From positions 293,762-357,761 of the forward strand of contig JXTC01000038.1 in assembly GCA_002914845.1 (NCBI GenBank): DNA of 64,000 nucleotides. The letters run 5' to 3'. Every line of letters begins with the position of its first letter. Position 1 is the stretch's first letter. Source of the stretch: Trema orientale. Taxonomy: Eukaryota > Streptophyta > Magnoliopsida > Rosales > Cannabaceae. The translations under genes were made by a program, and so were the position numbers. Of this stretch, positions 33,957 through 46,846 are shown piece by piece. Under the pieces are notes generated by a model that made no database searches, was not told the origin of the DNA, and worked only from the letters and a program-made list of their open reading frames with translations.

Positions 33957-36900
33957 AAAAAACAAAACAAAACCAAAACCAAAACAAAAAGCCAAAAAAA
34001 CTTGGCCATAAGGCATAAGCTATTAATCCCATAAAATCGCAAGAAAAGAAAAGTTAAAAACTACAAGATATGAATCATTATTGATTGTATTAATTTAGAA
34101 TGTATGTTTAAGGTTGCATACATGTAGTTTCCTGGGGCAAAAAATGACCCTATTCCATTCGTGATATATGTGCTCACGAGTAGAAACTTACTTCTTACCC
34201 CAGTAACTATATATTGTATAAACTAGCAAGCATGCTTGACCTGGGCAACACTTTTGTTTTTTATTCTTTGTTTTTATCAGTTAAATAAATAATGAAATTT
34301 TTTTCAAACAGCATATTAATTTTCATCTTTCATTTTACTTATTTTTCTACTAAATCGCATTATTTGCACGTATAGTTAAAATTGTTGAAGATAAATATTT
34401 TTTACTTTTGAAATTGAATAATAGAATTCAGAAAAATAATTTTTGAGTCTCTAAAAACTCTGTTACAGTTAAATTCCTGAGATGTTACAAATCATTCACT
34501 GGTCTAAATGGTTGTCTTTCGGCTATTTCTTGGGATGTCAATCAATAATTTTAAAGAATAAAAATATTTCCACAATAATTCTAAACTCCAATTTTGATCG
34601 TACATGTGAAATTGGTGAGATTTGATAGAAAACACATAAATATAAGATTTTGTTTCATATTAATGAAAATATACAGAATTTTTGCTAAAAGGCAAAACAT
34701 CACGTTTTTTTTTTAATTATCCCATTATTTATATGATATTAATTTCTATTTTTTTTCCTTAAAAAAATTGACAATGTACCTTGAAGCCACGTTGCAAAAA
34801 GTACACATGCCAATAGTTGTTAGACAATTCAGTAGTGATTCTACGTTGTTAATTTCGACCATACAACATCTATTCAACTTATTAACCACTTAATTGATTC
34901 ATTCGTACGTACACCTCGTAACTCATGACTCTCATCATCTCATGAATGTCACTACTTTATACCTCCTATTTGGTCAAATTTTAGATCAAATGTTTGGTTC
35001 AAAAAAAAAAAAATTTGGACCAAATGTTTTTGTTTATATGTATATTCAAATTATTATAACATTGGCCGTTGTAGACGGCGAAACGATTTTCATTAGCATG
35101 CAATGGCCATGAGTGATCACCTTCTTAATTAGGAGAATATTATATGTCATCTTTACAAATGAATATGCGTATTATATGTTTGTATATGTGTTTGTGTATG
35201 GTTCAAGTCGGTAGCTTGTACGAACCACAAAAATTATGAATAAAATATAGCAATAAAATTAGCTAAAAGAGATGGTGCAGGAAGTGATGAGAGAAAGGGG
35301 CCCGGGGAAGAGGAGGGGTGTTTGGATCACATCAAAATAGGCCAAAGAGTGTGGACAGACTCATAATCTCATCGTACCAATTCTAGTCCAATCATGCAAA
35401 AGTAAGAAGGATTTATGTGAGTGTGGAAGAGAGGCCTTCACTGTCAACAAAAAGGGAAAAAAGATTTGTGGGGTTAGTTTTTTATCCTTCACTCCAAACT
35501 AAAAATTGTATATCTATTTAGTGCCAAAGAAAGAGATATTCTCAAAGGACTAAAAGCCCTACTTTGTGAAGACAACAGAAAGAGCCAACAGTGTTTGAAT
35601 GAAGACAATTTGGGATGTCTCTTCAGTAGTCGCTAGGGGTGACAACAACACAAACACCATGCCAACAATTTGTATCACTACTTGTGTTGATGATCACATG
35701 CGCATATGACATTGCTTTAAGTATGTATATATCGAATTCATTGTTATATGTAAACGCCCCTTTTTTACGACATATAGCAACAACAACTTCAGGTAGTTCC
35801 TATGACTTTTCTTATGGTATTTTTTACTTTTAGTGTCTAACTAGTGATCATTTTACGTTCTATTACTTCTAACGTGTTTCAGATTAGTTGTCCTCTTTTT
35901 TTTTTTTTTTTTTTCTCCTTTTAATAGAAGTGGTTGAATATTTTTGTTTCTTTTTTCAGATTTGGATTTTTCTTTTTAGGTGGCAGATAACGAGTCATTT
36001 CACGTTCTTTTACTTCTTACGTGTTTTAGGTTAGATTTTAGGTTAGTTGTTTTTTTGTTTTTTCTTTTGAGTAGGAGGTGGGTTGTAAAGCTTATGACTA
36101 AGATTCTAAATACACACCTCAGAAAGAAGACTTTAACAACTTCTAATTAATTGGGGAAAAAAATAACAGATGAATGAGACGCTGATTATAAGTAAGATTC
36201 TAAACTCAAGTTAATTAAAAAGAGAACTTTAACTTTCAAGTAACTTAAGGCGTTGATTGGTATGTTTCTTTTATTACGTTAAAGGGGGCATATGTAACTT
36301 TTATATGGTGTTTTGATGATTTTTCAATACATATATATATATATATATATATATTTGGAAAAGCTTTACTAGAAAAGTAACAGGTTATTCATTTGCTTCG
36401 ATCCAACAATAGTTTTTAAGACGAATAAGGGAAGTTCTTTTTTTTTTTCACTACGCTAAACCTTAAACATGCAATGAATATATATTAATTTAATGAAAAT
36501 TATTGTTTCCAATTTTAAGCGTTATTTAATATAATCCGATAATATGACAAAATGTTAAAATATACCATCACAACAGTAATGAGAAGTTCTTTTTTTTTTT
36601 TTCTACTTCTTAAAACGAAAATTAAAAACTATCACAAAGAGAACTATGCTTATAGTTAATTCAATTTTCCTCACCTTTTGTTTTTTGGCCATATATTAGA
36701 GCCAACAAGGAGAAAAGACAATCCAATATATGTAATGCTTATATTTTTCCATCTAGTATTCTCCTTCAGAGAGATGTCTCGCGGCTTAATTAGAATATCG
36801 TTCTTATGTGATTAATAAAACTTTCAAGTACTTTTCATGATAAATATTACCTAATTATCCAAAGACACAGCCGGATGAAATGTTGGAATTAAAGTCTTTG

Positions 36901-38238
36901 GAGTTGTATATACAGCTTTTGGTACTTGTGGAAAGCCCTTGAAACTGAAAATATTACAATTTTTTTTTTTTAAAAAAAAGAGCAAAAACAAAGAAATTAT
37001 CTTTAAGTGGAATATTTATTTTTCAATTTTTTTTCGTTGAAGTTAGCATGTTCATCATATCTTTGGAAAAGTCGAAGCAAAACAATAATAAAGTTCTTCC
37101 CCCCTAGCTATTAGTCAGTCACCAAAAGGAAGAGAAAGTCATTTCCAAACTTTTTGCAATTAGAACAGTTAATTATATACAAGGATCAGGCTTCAAAGAG
37201 AAGTTATCATTATAATAGGTGCACCTCTGTATGTCACCCAAACAGCAAACCTGTCTAACATCATTCTCTCTTTTAATTTGGATGAACATGATCAACATCA
37301 TTAGTACTTCACTTATTGGCTATCAACTCCTCTCTTGTGAGATGATTGGAAAGTACTTACATATAAGGCATTCAAATTGAGAACTTTCACCTTTTTCTTT
37401 TCTGGGTTAATTAGGAATTGGAGGATTATGATCATCATCGACCTTAAGCACATATATGTATACGGTCATTTCTATATATGGATATGATTTATATATAGTT
37501 TTTTTTTACCTATCTATAGATATTATTTTAGCCAATTAAAATTAGTCAACGTGTTTTTTATAGTAAAAAGATGAGAGAGAAAAACTTTAATTAATAAGTA
37601 TTTATTTTAATTTTTTTTCAACTATGAATATATATAAAAAAAATAACCTTTATATATATACATGATTCCCAATCTAATAGGTTTTTTTTTTTTTTACCTA
37701 TATGCAGTAACTTCTATATATGGATATGATTTATATATATATATATATATATATACACATAAAGAAGAATCCAAACACCCTCTGATCCTTAGAGAGCTGA
37801 AATTAAGCTAATAATAGGATCGGAAATCATCAGAAATAAATATATATTAAAACTTAAATTACTCTTAATTTCTTTATAATCTAGAATAATATCTATATAT
37901 AGATAAAAACCTAGCTCAAGTACAAAACAATTAATATTATCAATCATGTGTAAATACCGAAAAATTTATAATTAAATTTTTAGAGGGTTCATGATCACTT
38001 ACAAGCATTGAATCCACTGATAAAGGAAATAATAAAGTTTATTTAATTGGGTTGTGATATCAATAAAAGAAAAAAATTGAACAGAAGAATATGAGAATCA
38101 TAATATAGAGGTCATCAATGTGGTAGAGAACGTATAGACTCCTCTTTTGTGAGAGATAAGAATATGACATTTATAAGCCAAGGTCAACTCTAAAAATAAA
38201 ATCACATAATAAAGAATTAATTAAATTTATTGTTGGAT
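33957..38238. other. Intergenic, no gene seen
   Basis: About 4.3 kb of AT-rich sequence with TA and poly-T microsatellites (for example 36331-36354 and 37735-37755). An imperfect direct repeat of a CATTTTACGTTCTATTACTT word occurs at about 35848 and 35996. A GC-richer patch at 35275-35460 (GGGGCCCGGGGAAGAGGAGG) contains no ORF I recognise. No RNA gene was identified. Confidence 0.55.
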
Positions 38239-38335
38239 AGTTTTTTTTTTTTTTTTTTAAGTGGGGATTTAAACTCAAGAGCCTCTACATTGGGGTAGTT
38301 GTGGTTATCACTAGGCTAAGCTTGTGATCACAATT
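38239..38335 (-). mobile_element. tRNA-derived SINE-like element
   Basis: Read on the minus strand: GCTTAGCCTAGTGATAACC (A-box-like), then GAGTTTAAATCCCC (B-box-like) about 40 bases later, then an A-rich tail of about 18 A (38239-38258 as T on the plus strand). A pol III promoter head followed by poly-A is the plan of a plant SINE. The short body suggests a truncated copy. Confidence 0.5.
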
Positions 38336-41300
38336 GTACTTGTTGGATAGTTACCTGATTCCATTTGATTTATATATATACTATATATCATGAATGTCTT
38401 AATTAAATATTACTCGCCATTTTCTGAAAAAGATACATGCCCCTCAATAGCTACAAATTCTAAGACTAAAAGCGTACATATATTCATGCGACAGAAATAC
38501 ACCAGTTCAAGAATAATTTTAACTCGTACTAGCACAGGGGTAGAACTTCTAGTATTTGTAATAAATAATTATAAGACTATCTCCGATGCAAATGTGTGCC
38601 AAAAGCTAAATTTGGCATGCCACATATAATTCTATCACATTTGTTGTGTTATGTTCCAAATGCTTATATGATGAATAGAATTCTATTTTTAATTAAATAT
38701 GAATGTTATTTATTATTACTTGCAAATTTTTTCCCCATTAATTATTATTACTCTACTATCCAAAAATTGTCCACCTACTCAGTAAAATGGCTAGGGTATT
38801 GATCATGGTGCTATTTTGCGGTGAAATGATCATGAAAAAAAAAATTTCTAACTTGCCTATGAACTAGGACTTTTCAACTATGTGGCTAAGGTTTATGAAG
38901 TTTGCAGCATACTGCATGACAAATATATATGGTGCGATATTGTGGGATTATGTAGTTAATCTTATATATAAAAAAGTAAAATTTTTTAGTTAATTACATT
39001 AAAAAGTAAACATAATTTAAAGTACATAAACATTCAAGATAGTCAAGAGAGTTTACTTATATATAGTATACGTGATAGAGTAATTACATTTCAGGTATTG
39101 TCTATGTGATCCAATTTGTTAATTAAAATAACTAGTAACAGACTGACACGTCATTGTGGTGTTGAGCACCAACTGATACTTATAGCATTGCTTTATCTTA
39201 TCTAAATATTATATAATATTTTTTTATTTTTTAAAACGTATCAGTGTGGTGTAATTAATGCGATTTGACACAGTCCCAAAACCATAAATTAACTGCACCA
39301 GACTGTAGCAGTAAAGGGAAATGCATTGGCAATTATCTTGAACAAAATTAATCGCACCGTACATTGTAGTATAATTGGTTGTGCAGCTTTCGCAATTAAC
39401 TGGGGAGTTTGAATATCCTATGTAATAATATTGTCACTTTAAAACAAATACTAAATTTTAACATATGCTATTTTTATTGCTAATATTTAACACAAAAATT
39501 AACACATATTAAAAATATAATACATCAAACATAGACTTTTTCCCCCCACGCAAGAGCTGCAATTTGACATATATTGACAAACATATCATATCGCATAAGC
39601 ATTATAGATGCTCTAACCATCAAAGTAATGCATAAATGGTTTTAATTTCTTTGCCAACAAAAAAAAAAAAGTTTTGAATTTGTGATGTGACATTATTTAC
39701 CTGTATATATAGAAATGGCAATAAAATAATTATTAATGCAATCAACACTTACTGTGTAAAGAAAAAAAAATTCCAAAAAATAGAGAAATTTTTTTTTTAA
39801 AAAAAATACTATATATATATATGCCGACAAGCTGCACGTTCATGAATCTTGAGCCATAATTGTGAAAAGTGAAATAAAATGCTAACGCAAGGGCCGGGTT
39901 GGACGCATCATATCATGCATGTAAAAGGAAAAAAATGATTAGCAAAGACAAAAAGAAAGAAAGAAAAATCAAGAAATGGAATCTTTGCAGCCCTAGCTAG
40001 CACTTTCTGGACATGCCAGACAACAGTGCAATATGCCTAGCTCAAAGCTAGCTAGAACAACGACAACGACATTTGACTAGCTCCAAATAGATAGATGTAT
40101 ACAATTGAGACTTGAGAGATCAGTTACAATAAACCACTATGTATAGAATTTTATGAACAAAACTTTCCAATTCTAATGTCAATTAAGAGTTTAAAATAGA
40201 TATGTCACCAAACATATATGATCTCTATATGTAGACCTAGGAGTTAGGCCCCATCCACGGTCTAACACTGTCATTCTCAACGGTTAGTATTATAAGTGCG
40301 TGTGTGTGTATATATATATATATGTATAATATCCAAACACGAGTTGGGATAATATTAAATCATGGATTGGATGTACGTAGAGTATAGATGGTCTACAATA
40401 TGGATTTCCATGGTAAAATATAGGCGACTAGACGACTCGATCCATACTTGGTTTAGTATTCCAATTAAAGGAATGAAGACAAAAAGGAAGAAGAAAGAAT
40501 GAAAAGAATAAGCTTAAATTCAAAATCAAAAGTCTAGATAGAGACAAACAAATAGCTAGACATTTGTTCAGTCAGATGTAGAATCATTCTCTAGGTCATG
40601 CTGCTGAATACAAGTGTGTCTGGAAAAATGTTAAAACAGTAGTTTTACAAAATTAGATGATCAGAAACAATAATTCATATACCGATGATCCTATATATGT
40701 TGCACAAAAGATCTGGAGTTGCAGGCCCTTCGGTCTGTTGTAAGGCCAGAATATTGTCAATTCTAGATCGATGATACCAAATTTGCTTCGGAGTGACATT
40801 TATAGTTTGTGGAGGAAAATTGAAAAAAAAAAAAGGCATAGAAAACTACGTTTTCACATGCATTGTTTTTCGGCTAAATTCTACTCTTCAAATCCATCAT
40901 AATTGGATAAGGAATGGTGCCCTTTTTACTTTAGGAAAGTTTCAGCCTAATTATTCTAGTTCCATCAGTTACATGACATCATTTCAAGATAAGAGTTTTT
41001 TGGGGTGGTTAAATTTTTGTTTTGTCAATAAGTAACACGTTTCATATGCTGAGAGTAATGTCAATGCCATTTCGGCATGGCCATGAGTAGCTTTGGTTGT
41101 TAGACACTTTGAAGTTGTGTCATGTATGTGTTGGTCTAGATTGAAAATATTAACTCGAGCACAGCCCACGGCACAAAATATTTGTATAGTGTTTGTGACT
41201 ATGTACACTAGGCCCATATCGTGCTGCTCTAAGATTGAAAATTATTAGAAGTTCTACTAAAATTGTCACTCTATTAGAAAAATAGATTTCAATTTTTATC

Positions 41301-42907
41301 TGACCTATGTAATTTTCGTTTGTTTATTTGACAAGTGACGAGATATAAGTGATTAAAATTTTTAAAAGTTCGAAGAGTATAATAAGACATTTTACATAAC
41401 TTAGGAGGCAAAACATAAATAAACACATTGTTGTCCTATATATGTAAATATGCATTTACAACTTCCCTTCTAGATGTGTTCTTGATCAATATAACCTAGC
41501 TATGTCATATATTTTCCTTAGTATGATAGTTAATGCCTTATTGGATTTTCAAATAAGGATTAGACATATTATAATGTCTTGGTTCCTAATTTCCTATTAT
41601 TTTTATGGGAGAATTAAATTGATAATAGTGAATGTGACTTCCACTCAAAAAACAAAAGAAAATAATGACTATGACTTCATATTTTTCTCGTAAACGCGAC
41701 CTTAACAACCAATTATATTCCCCCATAAGTTTTTGTATTTTTTAAAAAAAGGGTCCATGATACGGATGCAATAGGATGGGTCTGGGCCGACTTTCAAATT
41801 CTCATCCTCGAACCTGGTCCCGTGATCATTTTTACATCTTATTCCAGTATTATTTCTCATTTATTGATTTTCGGTGCAGTTTCAAAGAATCCCCGTTGGG
41901 GATAGCAAGTTTTGGCACATACGTTCACCTTATTAGAGAGAAACAACTTGATTAATGGGTCAACTATATTTATGTTTAGTCTAAATTAGTTCATTAACAA
42001 TCAAATTTCATATATATGCTTGCGTCCTCATATGCTTAAATCTAATTAATATACTTTGGAGTCAACGTCCCAACTAGTGCCTATCCGTTAATAATCACTT
42101 CCACGATGAAGATTTCATTATCTCCACTTTAAACTTTCTCCAACTAAGGTGATATCGCATTATTTTGCACTTTAAACTTTCTCCAAGATGATACTACTAT
42201 TTGCTTTTAATGGCGTTTAGTAATAATGTATTAGAATAGCAGCTAATCGCCTCGAAAGAGCAGCGACTATCAAATTTAGTCATTTCTTATAATTGAGTTC
42301 CGTACCACTTTACTCTCTTTTTCCTCCTCATTTTCTTTGGCTAAATAGGGCAAAAATAATATTTTAATTCTACAATGAATAAATATTGTTTTGTTGGGAT
42401 TAATTACTGTACGAAATGAATAGATATGTATAGAATATTACAATTTATACATCCGGCCAAGCGCTGGGATTTTAAGATACATATCAGTGGAATTTGGCCA
42501 AAGGTATCTTTCTGAGTGGGACCCTGTTAATTGGTCGGTTGTCATCTCCATCAAATTGACGTGTACTCGAGGTTCCTTCCCTCCCTCAAATCATGGCTAG
42601 TAAGAATTTTACTGTAATAATATTGTTGATAGAACCAACCACATTAAGTTTAGTGCCAACTATGATCATGCATATTTGCTTGCATAGCCTTACCAAATTA
42701 ATATTAATCTTAATTAGTTTCTTTTCAGTAAAGTGTACATATTCAAGTTACTGCAATAGAATTCGATGAGTATTAAAATGAAACAACTTATAAGTATGTA
42801 ATTAAGTATATATATATATATGTTGTTTTCCTTGATGTTCTGAAATTAACTAAAATTAATGATGTATAAAAAATTACATTTATATAGTTTAGTCCACTAG
42901 TTCTCAT
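38336..42907. other. Intergenic, no gene seen
   Basis: AT-rich spacer with several short TA microsatellites (about 39806, 40312 and 42808). Open frames at 38390-38802, 40793-41217 and 41502-41693 have no recognisable protein similarity. A patch at 41760-41920 (GGGTCTGGGCCGACTTTC, GAACCTGGTCCCGTGATCA) looks like middle-repetitive DNA, but I cannot name the family. Confidence 0.55.
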
Positions 42908-43231
42908 CCATTCCAATCGAATTTCTATTCAAATTGGTGTTTGTTTCAATATTTCAGTTTTTTCATTTCAATGATCTATTTAAATAGTTGTTTGTTTTAA
43001 CAATTCCATGTTTCTGATTCTAATGGCCCATTCTTTTTTTTTCGCAATTAGAATTAACTTCTGTCTTGATATCATAATATACAGCCTTATTTTTGAACTG
43101 TTCTTCCAGTGATTTAAATTTTTTTCATTTAAATTATAACATATTTTATTTTATCACATGTTCAAATGTCTCCCACTCAAATTAAAACACATTTTCATTC
43201 CATCAGTTTAAATGTGCCTATTCGAATGGAA
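42908..43231. mobile_element. Probable MITE
   Basis: The left end CCATTCCAATCGAATTTC...TTTGTTTCAATATTTC aligns with the reverse complement of the right end (GTTCCATTCGAATAGGCAC...GATGGAATGAAAATG). It is about 320 bp with no ORF. The TIR match is imperfect and the target duplication was not found. Confidence 0.4.
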
Positions 43232-44274
43232 CCACTGCCTAGAATTTTTCTTAATAAGTTTTGTCCAGGCAAAACTATATATTCTAGGGAGGTCGTACTA
43301 TCTAAAGAAAGTGTTTAGGCACGCATGACCTTGATCTTATATAGTCTTATAGTTACTCGCCTAAAGTGTTTAGTTGGGTGTTGGTGTTATTTGTTGCTTT
43401 TGAGTTGTACTTATGTTTTGTGATTGTTTGTATTTTTATTTTTTTACAAATATATCTAGTGTTTTTGAGCTGGTCAGGGCGATACTTGGGTACCTATTTC
43501 GTTGAGATTTCTATTCTTTAGCATGTTAATTCTCGCGTGGATATAGCTATTGCTCAAAAAGAAAATTCCTAATTTATAATTTTTCTCTAAGCCTATGAAT
43601 AATAAATGTTTTAAATGTTCTAAAATGCTCTTTTAATTACTCTTTCTCTTCACTGCCTAGGCCTTCCACTGATAGCACTTCCACTGTTGAGTCATACTCT
43701 TCTCCAACGAGCAGCAAGTGACCAGGCGACCACCCGAGACTCATCTTTGACGATTTGCAATGACTAACGCACAAACCATCTCTAACAACAAGCAACAACC
43801 ACCTCAAGCGGCGAGCAATGATTCACCTGTGGACATTCTTTTCTCTCTAGCGTGGTGGGAAGGTAGTGAAAAAATATGTATATGATGAGCATGGCAAGGA
43901 GGTTGTGAGAAAACAACAATAATTAAAACAAGATTCAAACCACGATGAAAAATTGTTGAGAAAATAACGAGTAGACATGATTGAGTAATAAGTGATAAGA
44001 AAGCGCCAAGAACCCACCTAATAAAATTAGAGAAAATGTTGAGAGCCATTCGAATGTACGAGGCACAAACACAAGCTAGCTCCGAACCACAGAGAAAATT
44101 AAGATTGAGATCCCATAGACTAAAACGACATAAACACGAAAATAGAGTCAATATTGAGCAGACAACGGGGACGTAAAGAACCTAGGGAGAAAATTTTAAC
44201 ACTTTTAAGGGAAAAATGAGCAAAATATAAGAGTAATGCTAGGGATACCAAAAATTTACATTACATTATGTGGT
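43232..44274. other. Intergenic, no gene supported
   Basis: It includes a GC-richer patch at 43650-43820 (GAGCAGCAAGTGACCAGGCG) and a 115-codon minus-strand open frame at 43804-44151. The frame shows no recognisable motif and has hydrophobic, low-information composition, so I do not call a gene. Confidence 0.5.
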
Positions 44275-45243
44275 CAAGGATTAAAATGTCCATGTCGATG
44301 CGGAGGTTTTATTTTACGGATATTATCAAAGTCGAATATATTTCGGAAAAATACCGAAATTTATTTTAAAACTCAAAATTTTCAAGAAAAATCTAAAAAA
44401 ATTAAAACAAGTGATATTGCATAATTTATATTAGTTTCTATTTAAAGAAAAAAAACATATTTACACTTTTTAATATAATAATATATATGTATATAGTAGA
44501 AAAATGACTAAATTTTATAGAACAATTTTAAAATCAGAATACATATATCACACTATTTTATTTAATACATCTTATATAAATATCTTATAAATTATAAATA
44601 GTTCTTAATTACATTGAAAATAAATAAAAATCATTGATAATATAGAACAGTTCAAATATATTCAATATCAAAACGAGTTTCTATGAGGTTAAAAGTCATA
44701 TGAAAAATTCTTGTCTTGGTCTAAACAATATCTTTCCCAAGTTATTCTGCTTGAGTAGTTTTGAAGATAGTTATTTATAGACCACATATATGTTAACTAA
44801 TCTCTTCCAACAATAGACCTATAAATTGGGTAATTTGAATTTACCCAATTTGATGAATATTATAAAAATTCTCATTAAATACAAGTAATTTCAAAACTTT
44901 GTCAACATATTGTAGAGAGAGAACTATGATTTATTTTTATATTCTTTACCATAATTTTTTGTAGAAAAAAAAAAAGAAGACTTAGAAAAAAAAATTCGAC
45001 ATTTCTGTCGATATTTCAAAATGTTGATGATATTGTCGTGACAATATCCATAAATATCTCGATATTAGCTCTTTTTTATCTTCATTTTACCGATATCGAC
45101 ATATCTTTGATATTATTGACATTTTATGAATATTTTACAGATACGAGAAAAAAATATCTATCCAACCCATATCAATGTCGAAACTTCAAAATATGGATAT
45201 TGTCGCGATAATGTCGACAAATATTCCGATATTTTAATCTATG
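44275..45243. mobile_element. TIR element rich in GATATT/AATATC words
   Basis: The left end AGGATTAAAATGTCCATGTCGA resembles the reverse complement of the right end (AGATTAAAATATCGGAATATTTGTCGAC). The right third is dense in CGATATT, AATATCCATA, GTCGACA and TATCGACAT words on both strands. It is about 0.97 kb with no transposase. This GGATTAAAATATCGAT texture is seen in plant non-autonomous DNA elements. I do not assign a superfamily. Confidence 0.4.
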
Positions 45244-46533
45244 GATGTGATATCCATTTCAATCACTAAACTTTAATTAATTGTATGGTTACACTTTAAG
45301 ATAAGATAGTAGTCGAAATAGATGTTATATTACTGTTGGTATAAATTTCTGGTACAAATTTTTAGTGTTTATCATTTCTTACATAAAATACATACATAAA
45401 TTTGAAAAAGTTAACTGCAAAAAAAAAAAAAAGGAACAAAAAGAAAAAGAAAAAAAAAACCTAATAAAGGACAATTTGCATAATAAACCTCAAGTTTGGA
45501 CTCATCCAAAATTATATCTAGCGATTTATAGTTAAAATCTCTTCAAATATATTTCTACCTCTGCTGTTCAAATGGAGTGATTTGTATGCTATTTGTTTTA
45601 AGTTATTTTTAATAAGTTTTAAGTATAATTAAGGTATTTGTTAAGTTATTTTTAATAAGTTTTAAGTATAATTAAGGTATTCTCAATTGAGACTTTGTAT
45701 TTAATAAGAGACTTTTTAGTCAATTTGTATACAAATGTTAGATATTTAAAGAGATTTTAAATCTAAAAGTGTAATTTTGCAAAAGTCAAAACTTGGGTCA
45801 TTCTTTAGAGTATACTCTATTAGAATTTTAGGATTTTAGAATGTGGTATAGGATTGTAACTAACCTACTGAGTAGGCATATTTAAACAAATTCGCCTTCG
45901 TAGTATGCGGTCATTACAATGCTTTAAAAATCTAGCGGCTTGCACAAGAACGGTTACTATAAGCTGATCAAGAACAGACTTGGTGGGGTCACCAAATATA
46001 TATACTGATTTATAGTATTCTAGGCTTTGGAAATTCCAGATGTGTCTTTGAAAAAGACAGCCAAATTAGAGCAAGCTAGGACCAAATCTTGTTAAGATCT
46101 TATTTATATAACACATATATTTATGTACCCCTCCACACTTCAATAATTAGGGAGTCAAACTTAAACAGTGTGATATATACTGAAAATTCTCTCAGCAAGC
46201 TGCATATTTTGCAATACCCTATACGTACCAGCAATATAAGGAAAAATAATAACAAAAGATTAGAGTTATAAATAGCGTACGTGTGGAGATGATCAGTCAG
46301 TTAAGTTTTATTTCCTTTTTTTCAGATATTACTGGCTAGAAAGATGAAATTTTATTAAATTGCAGCTCATCTACCAATAATGGTCCTCTTGTATACAAGT
46401 ACAATTTAACTAAAAGTCGCAATTTATGTAATTTTTTATTGAAAATTAGAAGAAACGAAGAGCACCAAAACCTTGCATCTATATTCCATCGCAAAAATTA
46501 AATAATTGGATTACGTAAACAACGTTGATCTTT
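45244..46533. other. Intergenic with one 43-bp tandem duplication
   Basis: AT-rich spacer before the young copia insertion. A 43-bp unit (AAGTTATTTTTAATAAGTTT...AATTAAGGTATTTGTT) starts at 45600 and repeats at 45643. No gene seen. Confidence 0.65.
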
Positions 46534-46538
46534 GTAAT

Positions 46539-46781
46539 TAATAAGAAAATAAAACTATGCTTAAAGCTTTGAACAGAATCTGTTTGATGAATGGCTTGAT
46601 TGAAATATCATAGCCTTATGATCTATATATTTATATTGAAATTATGAGTACAAGAGAAGCTATTTAACCGTGTAACAAATTGCTGTTAATGGCACTAACA
46701 TCAAGTTTAACTAACTAACAGTTTGATAACTCATTAAAACATAAGCTAAACTAACTGCCACGTACACAGCCTTCTTCAATA
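46539..46781 (-). repeat. LTR, left copy
   Basis: 243 bp. The plus strand begins TAATAAGAAAATAAAACT and ends CCTTCTTCAATA, so in element orientation it starts TATTGAAG and ends TTCTTATTA. The termini are TA...TA rather than the canonical TG...CA. The boundaries are fixed by the GTAAT duplication on one side and the polypurine tract on the other. Confidence 0.95.
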
Positions 46782-46791
46782 GGCCCCCTCA
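46782..46791 (-). other. Polypurine tract, first unit
   Basis: The plus strand reads GGCCCCCTCA directly next to the LTR. The minus strand is TGAGGGGGCC. The same tract recurs at 51302-51311 beside the middle LTR. Confidence 0.8.
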
Positions 46792-46846
46792 AGCGACACG
46801 GGGATTAATCCAGAGTAAGCTTGTGACATAGAAACTAAAATCTTGG

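Noticed and set aside
35275-35460. GC-rich patch considered as an exon or microRNA precursor
   Set aside because: No open frame with similarity and no known plant miRNA sequence was found by eye.
43804-44151. 115-codon minus-strand open frame
   Set aside because: Hydrophobic, low-information composition; no motif, splice context or homology recognised.
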